DNA of 16,312 bases from UMGS755 sp045595795 (lineage in GTDB: Bacteria > Bacillota > Clostridia > UBA1381 > UBA9506): positions 1 to 16,312 of the forward strand of contig JAZOBC010000036.1 of NCBI GenBank assembly GCA_045595795.1, given 5' to 3'. Under the pieces are notes generated by a model, which saw nothing but the letters and a program-made list of their open reading frames with translations, made no database searches and was not told the origin of the DNA. The translations under genes were made by a program, and so were the position numbers. Shown in pieces: positions 1 through 6,046 of this stretch. The number at the start of each line of letters is the position of its first letter. The stretch's first letter is position 1.

Positions 1-6
1 TTTCAT
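1..6 (-). CDS. Start of an unidentified gene, cut by the left edge
   Basis: Only the first two codons (Met-Lys) lie inside the window, so the product cannot be named. The start is supported by a strong AAAGGAGG ribosome binding site about nine bases upstream on the minus strand (complement of roughly 16-23). The gene lies downstream of the peptidase operon on the same strand but is separated from it by about 190 bases with three hairpins, so it is probably a separate transcription unit or under post-transcriptional control. Confidence 0.6.
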
Positions 7-14
7 TACTTGAT

Positions 15-73
15 TCCTCCTTTGAATAATTTCGGCGGTTGGCTAGACCTGCCTCAATTATATCAAAGGAGGA
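15..73 (-). promoter_or_regulatory. Long hairpin enclosing the ribosome binding site of the left-edge gene
   Basis: In minus-strand RNA, the 5' arm (complement of 63-73, UCCUCCUUUGA) pairs with the 3' arm (complement of 15-25), which contains the Shine-Dalgarno sequence. After a single bulged base at 62, positions 56-61 pair with 26-31. Inside, 51-53 with 34-36 and 47-49 with 37-39 can also pair. The result is a nearly continuous stem of 17 base pairs plus an inner stem. If the whole region is transcribed, the ribosome binding site is hidden, so translation would depend on melting or a ligand. A TATAAT sequence lies in the 5' arm (complement of 57-62) but has no good -35 partner. If that is the promoter, only part of the hairpin would be in the RNA and the inverted repeat could instead be a DNA operator. 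Confidence 0.5.
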
Positions 74-108
74 TATTTTTTACCACGCATAGCTAAAGCT
101 TTTTTATC

Positions 109-127
109 CCACCAGCATTGCTGGTGG
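109..127. other. Perfect 8-bp hairpin in the left intergenic region
   Basis: CCACCAGC and GCTGGTGG are separated by three bases. Neither side has a clear T-tract, so it is not a typical intrinsic terminator. It sits between the peptidase operon hairpin and the leader of the left-edge gene. Confidence 0.4.
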
Positions 128-144
128 TTGGCGTTACACAATGC

Positions 145-177
145 AAAGGGTCCATAGCATTTTGCTATGGACCCTTT
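145..177 (-). terminator. 15-bp hairpin after the peptidase operon, probable terminator
   Basis: Positions 145-159 and 163-177 are perfectly complementary with a three-base loop. It begins about 20 bases beyond the stop of the last M42 gene, the usual place for a transcript end. The T-tract is poor: only the last three stem bases are T on the minus strand. It may therefore end transcription weakly or protect a 3' end rather than act as a classic intrinsic terminator. Confidence 0.5.
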
Positions 178-198
178 AAAATAAAAACTACATAACTT

Positions 199-1185
199 TT
201 AAAATCCTTCTTCAATCAAAGCTTTAGCTAACCGGCATGCCGCCTCCAAATCGCTTTTGGCAATCATTTCGCAAGGCGTGTGAATAAACCGAGTGGGAAT
301 GGAAATACATCCTGAGGGAACACCGCCGCCAGTCAAATGAATGGCTCCTGCATCGGTGCCACCCTTTTCCAGCACCTCCCGCTGATAGGGAATTTGCTCC
401 CGCTCACAGAGGGCAATCATTTTTTCTTTCACAATGGGGTGTGCCAAAAAGGAATGATCCATAATTTTCACAGCAACACCTTTGCCCAGCTCAACCGCCA
501 TTTTGGCTGCACCGGGTGTATCACCGGTTCGCGTCACATCCAGTGCCACTGCATAATCCGGCTGAACGGAAGCGGCTGCCGCCTTAGCACCTCTTAAGCC
601 CAGTTCCTCACTCACCGTGAAAACAAAATATAAGTCATTTTGATGCTGCTTCATCTGCTGAATTGCGTTGATTAGGACAAAGCATCCGGTGCGGTTATCC
701 ATGGCTTTAGAAACCAACCGATCACCGTAGTCACGAAAGGCACCTTCAAACACGGCACATTCGCCCAAAGAAACCCGTTTGGCCGCCTCTTCTTCACTGC
801 TTGCCCCAATATCCACATATAAATTCCGCAACTTTAAATCCTTTAACACTTCCTCGTTGCCATCGGGCACCACCACACCTTTTGCACCACCTGTAAAGGT
901 AACATGCTGATGCAGAGCCGTGTGGGGCATAACGCCGCCCAAAGGTGATACGTACACCTGCCCTTTTTCGCCAAAGCAAGTGGCCACAAGGCCAATTTCA
1001 TCCATATGAGCCGCAAACATCAGTTTTTTTCCATTGCCCTTTTTGTGGGCAATTAAATTCCCCAAAGGGTCCGTAGTGATTTCGTCCACAAAGGGACGGA
1101 TTTCTTTTTCAATCAGCCTTGCCAAAGACGCCTCACAACCTGACGGAGCTGCTGTTTCGCAAAGTCGTTGTAATAAATCAAACAT
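199..1185 (-). CDS. M42 family metallo-aminopeptidase, paralog 1 (328 aa)
   Basis: This is a cytoplasmic, binuclear metal (Zn/Co) aminopeptidase of the M42/TET family, which removes N-terminal residues from short peptides. The family's metal and catalytic residues are all visible: His60 and Asp62 in AAHMDEIG, bridging Asp163 in KAMDNRTG, the Glu193-Glu194 pair in VSEELGLRGA, Asp216 in ALDVTRTGDTPG and His302 in FIHTP. Length is normal for the family. The start is backed by GGAGG six bases upstream. The gene overlaps the stop of paralog 2 by eight bases, so translation is probably coupled. It is the last gene of the murD operon. Substrate preference (acidic, basic or hydrophobic N-terminal residue) cannot be read from sequence. 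Members are variously annotated as glutamyl aminopeptidase, endoglucanase M or FrvX; the endoglucanase name is not supported by anything seen here. Confidence 0.93.
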   Translation of the reverse strand: MFDLLQRLCETAAPSGCEASLARLIEKEIRPFVDEITTDPLGNLIAHKKGNGKKLMFAAHMDEIGLVATCFGEKGQVYVSPLGGVMPHTALHQHVTFTGGAKGVVVPDGNEEVLKDLKLRNLYVDIGASSEEEAAKRVSLGECAVFEGAFRDYGDRLVSKAMDNRTGCFVLINAIQQMKQHQNDLYFVFTVSEELGLRGAKAAAASVQPDYAVALDVTRTGDTPGAAKMAVELGKGVAVKIMDHSFLAHPIVKEKMIALCEREQIPYQREVLEKGGTDAGAIHLTGGGVPSGCISIPTRFIHTPCEMIAKSDLEAACRLAKALIEEGF

Positions 1186-2194
1186 GTTCTGCCTCCTGAA
1201 TCAAAATACGCACAAATTCTTTTGCTGATTCATAATCTGCCAGTGATATCACGCTGGATGGCGAATGAATATACCGCCCCGGCAGTGATAGTGCCGCTGT
1301 CAAAATACCTCCTGCTGCCACATGAATAGCGCCGGCATCGTTACCCCCGGCAGCAACCTGCTTAAACTGCACAGGCACATGATGATGTTGCGCCATTTGG
1401 TAGAGCCGCTGCACCAGTTCCCGATTATAGCTGGTTGCGCCGTCAATTAGGGAAAGAGCTGCGCCCTTACCTAAAATTGTGGAGCGCATTGGCGCCTCCG
1501 TGCCCGGCAAATCAGAACACGTTGTCACGTCAATCACCAATGCCAAATCCGGCTTCACCCTGCGGGCACACAGTCTGGCACCCCGAAGTCCAACCTCCTC
1601 CTGCACCGTAAAGGCAAAGCACACATTCACATTGCCTGCCACTTCTTTAGCAGAAAGCAGAATTGAACAACCGGCACGGTCATCTAAGGCTTTGGCTTTC
1701 ACCAAGCCTTCGCCAAAAGGCACATAGGCACTGTCGAACACAACATAATCTCCAACAGCCGCAATTTTTTCGGCCTCTTTTTTATTTTTTACACCCATAT
1801 CAATATAAAGTTCTTTGATTTTGGGTGCTTTTTTTCGTTCTTCAGGGGAAAGCAAATGAATGGCGCGGCGTCCAATCACACCGGCGTGACCACCTTGCCC
1901 AACCAAAACTCGTTTGGAAATCAGCACTCTGGGGTCAATACCCCCAACGGTTTTAAATTTTAAAAATCCTTCATCGGTAATGCGGCTGACAATGAGTCCA
2001 ACCTCATCCATATGGGCGCAAAGCATCAGGGTTTTCCTCCCTGCCTGCCAGCCTTTTTGGTAGGCCAGCAAATTACCCATGGAATCTATTTCAACACGCT
2101 CACAATAGGGTTCTATTTTCTCACGGATGTAGCGGCGAACAGCATCTTCATTCCCCGAAACCCCCGGCAAGGCCGTTAGTTCTGAAAGGTACAT
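1178..2194 (-). CDS. M42 family metallo-aminopeptidase, paralog 2 (338 aa)
   Basis: This is the second of three tandem M42 peptidases. The catalytic set is complete: His61 and Asp63 in CAHMDEVG, Asp171 in KALDDRAG, Glu199-Glu200 in VQEEVGLRGA, Asp222 in VIDVT, and His310 in GRYIHSP. The start was placed at 2194 because GGAGGT lies six bases upstream. An in-frame codon at 2233 would add 13 residues (including KTGLGG) encoded by the ribosome-binding-site region, and has no support. Its start overlaps the end of paralog 3 by 19 bases and its stop overlaps the start of paralog 1 by 8 bases. Sequence between motifs differs considerably from its neighbours, so the three are old paralogs rather than a recent duplication. 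The likely role is turnover of peptides from proteasome-like proteases or uptake. Confidence 0.93.
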   Translation of the reverse strand: MYLSELTALPGVSGNEDAVRRYIREKIEPYCERVEIDSMGNLLAYQKGWQAGRKTLMLCAHMDEVGLIVSRITDEGFLKFKTVGGIDPRVLISKRVLVGQGGHAGVIGRRAIHLLSPEERKKAPKIKELYIDMGVKNKKEAEKIAAVGDYVVFDSAYVPFGEGLVKAKALDDRAGCSILLSAKEVAGNVNVCFAFTVQEEVGLRGARLCARRVKPDLALVIDVTTCSDLPGTEAPMRSTILGKGAALSLIDGATSYNRELVQRLYQMAQHHHVPVQFKQVAAGGNDAGAIHVAAGGILTAALSLPGRYIHSPSSVISLADYESAKEFVRILIQEAEHV

Positions 2195-3219
2195 GCTAAC
2201 ACCTCCAAGTCCAGTTTTTGCAACATGGCACACAAAAGCTCTCCCACGGCTTTCACATCATCAAAATGCAGGGTTTCAACCGTGGTGTGCATATACCGTA
2301 GCGGAACGGATAACAAAAGTACGGGGATTCCCTCGCCTGCCACCTGAACCGCCCAGGCATCTGTGCCCGTGTCGCCACCGTCTGCATCATAGCTAACCGC
2401 TATTTTTTCTTCTGTTGCCACCGTTTTGGCAAGCTGGGACAGATAGGGATGAATGTTGGGCCCAAAGCTGATGACCGCTCCACTGCCCAACTTAAAAATG
2501 CTTTCCTGACCTGCATCCGGCGTATCCCCATGGCACACATCCACCACAAAGGCGCAGTCCGGCGCTAAGCGCTCACTAACCATGGTTGCCCCTCTGAGGC
2601 CAACCTCTTCCTGCACAGCCGCTACAATGCATACATGAAAGGGCAGTTTCTTTCCTTTGAGCTGTTTGAGACAATATAAAAGAGAAATCAGCCCTGCGCG
2701 GTCATCAAAGCTTTTGCCGGACAGCACCTTAGAGGATAATGCTTCCACCGTTTCGGCAAAGCAAATCATATCGCCCGGGTGCACCTTTTGCCGCACAACG
2801 TCTCCTGAAAGACCTACATCAATGACCATATCGCTGATTTTGGCAGCTTGTCCCTGCCCGCCGGTTTGCAAGTGCGGGGGCTTGGCACCAATCACACCAT
2901 AGAGAGGCTCCGTACCGTAAACGGTTACCTCTGCACCCGGCAGAATGGCACTATCTACACCGCCCACCGGCACAAAGGAAAGAAAGCCTTCCTCCGAAAT
3001 GTCAGATACCATGAGTCCAATGCCGTCAATATGTGCCTCTAACATCACGGTTTTCGCCTCTTTGTCTTCTGAAAAAACTGTGCCGACCACATTGCCCATG
3101 GCATCGACTTCCACTGTATCACAATAGGGCGTCATCAGCTTGACCACCTGCTCTGTGAGAGAAAATTCAAATCCGGAAATGCCTCCGGCAGCAGCCAGAG
3201 TCATAAGTTTCTTTTTCAT
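2176..3219 (-). CDS. M42 family metallo-aminopeptidase, paralog 3 (347 aa)
   Basis: This is the first M42 gene read after murD. Conserved residues are His63 and Asp65 in EAHIDGIG, Asp172 in KSFDDRAG, Glu204-Glu205 in VQEEVGLRGA, Asp227 in VVDVCHGDTP, and His311 in LRYMHTT. It is the most divergent of the trio: AHID replaces AHMD, and DGGDTGTDAWA replaces the GGT/NDAGAIH segment of the other two near the active site, which suggests a different substrate pocket. The ATG overlaps the murD stop in an ATGA arrangement, so it is translationally coupled to murD. The C-terminal extension of about ten residues overlaps the start region of paralog 2. The family normally forms dodecameric tetrahedral particles in the cytoplasm. 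Confidence 0.92.
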   Translation of the reverse strand: MKKKLMTLAAAGGISGFEFSLTEQVVKLMTPYCDTVEVDAMGNVVGTVFSEDKEAKTVMLEAHIDGIGLMVSDISEEGFLSFVPVGGVDSAILPGAEVTVYGTEPLYGVIGAKPPHLQTGGQGQAAKISDMVIDVGLSGDVVRQKVHPGDMICFAETVEALSSKVLSGKSFDDRAGLISLLYCLKQLKGKKLPFHVCIVAAVQEEVGLRGATMVSERLAPDCAFVVDVCHGDTPDAGQESIFKLGSGAVISFGPNIHPYLSQLAKTVATEEKIAVSYDADGGDTGTDAWAVQVAGEGIPVLLLSVPLRYMHTTVETLHFDDVKAVGELLCAMLQKLDLEVLACTFQN

Positions 3220-4571
3220 AAGCGGTTAACCAGCTCCTTAAACAAATTGCCGCGCTCTTCAAAATTGCGGAACATATCAAAACTCGTACTGGCGTTTGAC
3301 ATGAGCACCACATCACCGTTTCCTGCCTGCGCCGCTGCTTGCTTCACAGCCGCCTCATAGGTTGTTTCATACAACACAGGCACATCAGGCGCGGCAGCTT
3401 GTGCCACCTTACCAATCACCTCTGCCGTGGCACCGACCAGCACCAACGCCTTCACATGCTCACGAATGGCAGGCCCCAAATCATCGTAGGGAATACCTTT
3501 ATCCTTTCCCCCTGCAATAAGAACCACCGGCTGAGAAAAAACCCTTAAGGTGTTTATGGTGCGGTTAGGCGAAGAATCAATGGAGCTGTTATAATAACGC
3601 ACCCCATCCTTTTCACGAACAAACTCAATTCTGTGTGCCACACCGCCAAATTCTTTCGCGCAACGACAAATATCTTCTTTTGTTACAGCATCATACACCG
3701 CTCCGACGGCTGCCATATAGTTTTCTACGTTATGCATACCCGGCACGCGGATATCACGAATATCCAAAACAGGTGTACCGCCAAAAAAGATTTGGTTTTC
3801 TTGCAGATGAATATCCGCCTTCTGCGTTCTTGAAAAGGTCAGCACCCTACCCTTTGCCAATGATGCTGCCTGACGGGTCACCTCGTTATCTGCATTTAGT
3901 ATTGCCAAATGGTCCGCACTTTGATACAAAAGCAAATTCATTTTGGCATCAATATATTCCTGATAGCTGGTGTGATAATCCAGATGGTTGGGCGTTATGT
4001 TGGTCATCACTGCCGTTTGGGGACTGTGCCTCATGGTTTGCAGCTGAAAGCTGGAAAGCTCCAGCACCACCCGGTCAGTGGGCAAGATGCTGTCAATCGC
4101 CGGCAAAAGCGGCGTGCCGATGTTGCCGCCCACATGAGTTCTGTGCCCAGCCATAGACAGTAACTTGTGAATCAGTGTCGTGGTGGTGGTTTTTCCGTCG
4201 CTGCCGGTCACCGCCGTTACGTGCGCCGGACAAAGCTCCATGAAAACCTCCATTTCTGTGGTGACGGTGATGCCCGACTGAGCCGCTGCTAAAAGCTCAG
4301 GCACATCCGGTCTAAGCCCAGGGGTTTTAAAAATCACATTTCCTGACAGATGAGATAAATATTCCTCGCCAAGCTGCAGTTTAACACCCAAAGACTCTAA
4401 ATGCCGAGCCGTTTCTCCTAAGGCGTCATAGGTTTTTTTGTCACAAGCCGTCACACGGGCGCCGTTTGCAACTAAATATTCAATTAAAGGCAAATGACTG
4501 ATGCCAATGCCCACAACACAAACGTCTTGGTTTTGCAAGCTTTTTTTCCATGCAGTCAGTTTTTCGTTCAC
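3216..4571 (-). CDS. murD: UDP-N-acetylmuramoyl-L-alanine--D-glutamate ligase MurD (451 aa)
   Basis: The enzyme adds D-glutamate to UDP-MurNAc-L-Ala using ATP, a cytoplasmic step of peptidoglycan precursor synthesis. Visible signatures are the N-terminal GIGISHLPL nucleotide-sugar loop (residues 21-29), the ATP P-loop GSDGKTTT (123-130), NITPNHLDYH (191-200) and the lysine in YIDAK (210), which by family knowledge is carbamylated. The C-terminal domain contains the NSSIDSSPNRT and GGKDKG segments. The clostridial-type GSDGK replaces the GTNGK more usual elsewhere. I place the start at a GTG at 4571, because GAGGG sits about seven bases upstream. Another in-frame GTG at 4592 would add seven residues but has no ribosome binding site. 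It is isolated from the usual mur/fts cluster and heads an operon with three peptidases. Confidence 0.93.
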   Translation of the reverse strand: MNEKLTAWKKSLQNQDVCVVGIGISHLPLIEYLVANGARVTACDKKTYDALGETARHLESLGVKLQLGEEYLSHLSGNVIFKTPGLRPDVPELLAAAQSGITVTTEMEVFMELCPAHVTAVTGSDGKTTTTTLIHKLLSMAGHRTHVGGNIGTPLLPAIDSILPTDRVVLELSSFQLQTMRHSPQTAVMTNITPNHLDYHTSYQEYIDAKMNLLLYQSADHLAILNADNEVTRQAASLAKGRVLTFSRTQKADIHLQENQIFFGGTPVLDIRDIRVPGMHNVENYMAAVGAVYDAVTKEDICRCAKEFGGVAHRIEFVREKDGVRYYNSSIDSSPNRTINTLRVFSQPVVLIAGGKDKGIPYDDLGPAIREHVKALVLVGATAEVIGKVAQAAAPDVPVLYETTYEAAVKQAAAQAGNGDVVLMSNASTSFDMFRNFEERGNLFKELVNRL

Positions 4572-4630
4572 TGTCTGTCCCTCTTTTCCCACAGAAATAT
4601 TGATGATAACATCTTCAAAATCTATATTGT

Positions 4631-4659
4631 ATTATACCTCATTTTATACCCATTGTAAA
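4631..4659 (-). promoter_or_regulatory. Sigma-A promoter for the murD-M42 operon
   Basis: On the minus strand TTTACA (complement of 4654-4659), a 17-base spacer and TATAAT (complement of 4631-4636) form a near-consensus promoter about 55 bases before the murD GTG. Two more GGTATAA(A/T) boxes lie upstream, at the complement of 4643-4650 and 4664-4671. Confidence 0.75.
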
Positions 4660-4695
4660 GAAGATTATACCAATCCTTTTAGTCTCAATCCCAAG

Positions 4696-4739
4696 AAAAA
4701 AAGCTGCCGGTCATGATTTTACATATCATTGGCAGCAGC
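4696..4739 (-). terminator. Intrinsic terminator of the dehydratase operon
   Basis: On the minus strand GCTGC...GGCAGC and ATGAT...ATCAT stems (4703-4739), separated by a small internal loop, are followed by seven T residues (complement of 4696-4702). It starts about ten bases after the stop codon of the dehydratase-like gene, and isolates that operon from the murD promoter. Confidence 0.8.
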
Positions 4740-4749
4740 ATTTTTTCTA

Positions 4750-6045
4750 TTAAAATGTCAATTCCTCGTTTTTAGATTTTTCCCAAGCACAAGCCTCTTG
4801 CTCCTGCATCTGCTGGCGGATGTTCGCCAGCATCAGCTTAATGCGATTTTGCTGATTGACTGCACTGGCGCCCGGGTCATAGTCAATGGCCACTAAATTG
4901 GCGTGAGGGTGATGGGCTTTAATGGTGTTCATCATGCCCTTTCCCACAATGTGATTCGGCAGGCAACCAAAGGGCTGCGTAATCACAACATTGTGCACGC
5001 CCTTTTCAATCAATTCTGCCATTTCCACAGTTAAAAGCCAACCTTCACCCATTTTAACCCCTTTACCAATATAGGTTTCGGCAAGCTTGCGGGTTTCGTC
5101 AAAATCATTCGGTGCCCAAAACACACCATGACGGTTTATGGCGCGGTTCATGTCATGCTGCATGTGGAGCAGCACGCGATACACAAATCTGCTTCCCAAA
5201 GCACTCAAAAATCCGCCGCCGTACAACTCATGGGTGTTAAAAACATTCACAAGACAATACTGACAAAAGTCCGTCAAGCCGAACAGAACAACCTCCATGC
5301 CCTCGGAGAGCAAAAATTCTTCCAGCTTATTATTCCCCATAGGAGAATACTTCACATAAATTTCTCCCACAATACCAACCTTCGGCTTTTTTTCACCTGT
5401 CTTTGGAATCGCATCAAAATCCCGTAGCATATCAGGATAGTAGGATTTTAATTTGCGATAAGAAATCATTTTTTTGCCATCCCAATCCCCTACAATGCGC
5501 TGAATCCATTTTTGAACCACGCGTTCTGTATCGCCCTTGGTCACTTCATAGGGCCTACACTGATTGGCAATATGCATCAAAAAGTCGCCGGCAATGGCTG
5601 CATAGGCAAGCTTTAAGCCAAAAGAAAGTGAAAGCTTAAAGCCGGGCGATTCATCTAAACCGGCAGCATTGAGTGAAATTACCGGTACTTGAGAAAAGCC
5701 ACTCTTTTTCAGTGCTTTGCGAAGCAGATGGATGTAGTTAGAGGCGCGGCAACCACCACCGGTTTGCGTAATCATCAAAGCTGTTTTGTCCGGGTCATAA
5801 GAACCGCTTTTTAGGGCACTGATAAACTGACCAATGACAAGCAGCGCCGGATAGCAAGTATCATTATGTACATAGCGCAAACCCTCTTCAATTACCTCAG
5901 GGCCATCCAGCGTCAAAACCTCTGCTCGATATCCTTGCTGCTTGAGTATGTTTTCCATCAGGGCAAAATGAATGGGTAGCATCATAGGAAATAAAATGGT
6001 ATGGGTCTTTTGCATTTCCTCTGTAAAAACAGGATAATCCTTCAT
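4750..6045 (-). CDS. 2-hydroxyacyl-CoA dehydratase-like protein, HgdB-type domain (431 aa)
   Basis: This resembles the HgdB/C-type dehydratase component domain that is usually fused to the C-terminus of the large two-ATPase activator found in many Clostridia. Conserved features include LFPMMLPIHFALM (18-30), NDTCYPA with Cys64, TQTGGGCRASNY with Cys99, CQYC, and TQPFGCLPNH near the C-terminus. The cysteines are candidates for [4Fe-4S] ligands. The start at 6045 has AAGGAG about ten bases upstream. A longer in-frame form from 6078 would run back into the preceding gene and lacks support. Only one base separates the start from the upstream stop, so the two proteins are coupled and probably work together. 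The natural substrate is unknown: family members dehydrate 2-hydroxyacyl-CoAs or reduce aryl-CoAs, but the close relatives of this subgroup are not biochemically assigned as far as I know. Confidence 0.82.
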   Translation of the reverse strand: MKDYPVFTEEMQKTHTILFPMMLPIHFALMENILKQQGYRAEVLTLDGPEVIEEGLRYVHNDTCYPALLVIGQFISALKSGSYDPDKTALMITQTGGGCRASNYIHLLRKALKKSGFSQVPVISLNAAGLDESPGFKLSLSFGLKLAYAAIAGDFLMHIANQCRPYEVTKGDTERVVQKWIQRIVGDWDGKKMISYRKLKSYYPDMLRDFDAIPKTGEKKPKVGIVGEIYVKYSPMGNNKLEEFLLSEGMEVVLFGLTDFCQYCLVNVFNTHELYGGGFLSALGSRFVYRVLLHMQHDMNRAINRHGVFWAPNDFDETRKLAETYIGKGVKMGEGWLLTVEMAELIEKGVHNVVITQPFGCLPNHIVGKGMMNTIKAHHPHANLVAIDYDPGASAVNQQNRIKLMLANIRQQMQEQEACAWEKSKNEELTF

Positions 6046-6046
6046 G

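Noticed and set aside
3635..4156. Plus-strand open frame of 173 codons opposite murD
   Set aside because: It lies wholly inside murD on the opposite strand, has no ribosome binding site, and its composition (many Pro, Arg, Trp, Cys) is that of a shadow frame.
4572..4592. Longer murD starting at GTG 4592
   Set aside because: There is no ribosome binding site before it, while GAGGG is well placed for the GTG at 4571.
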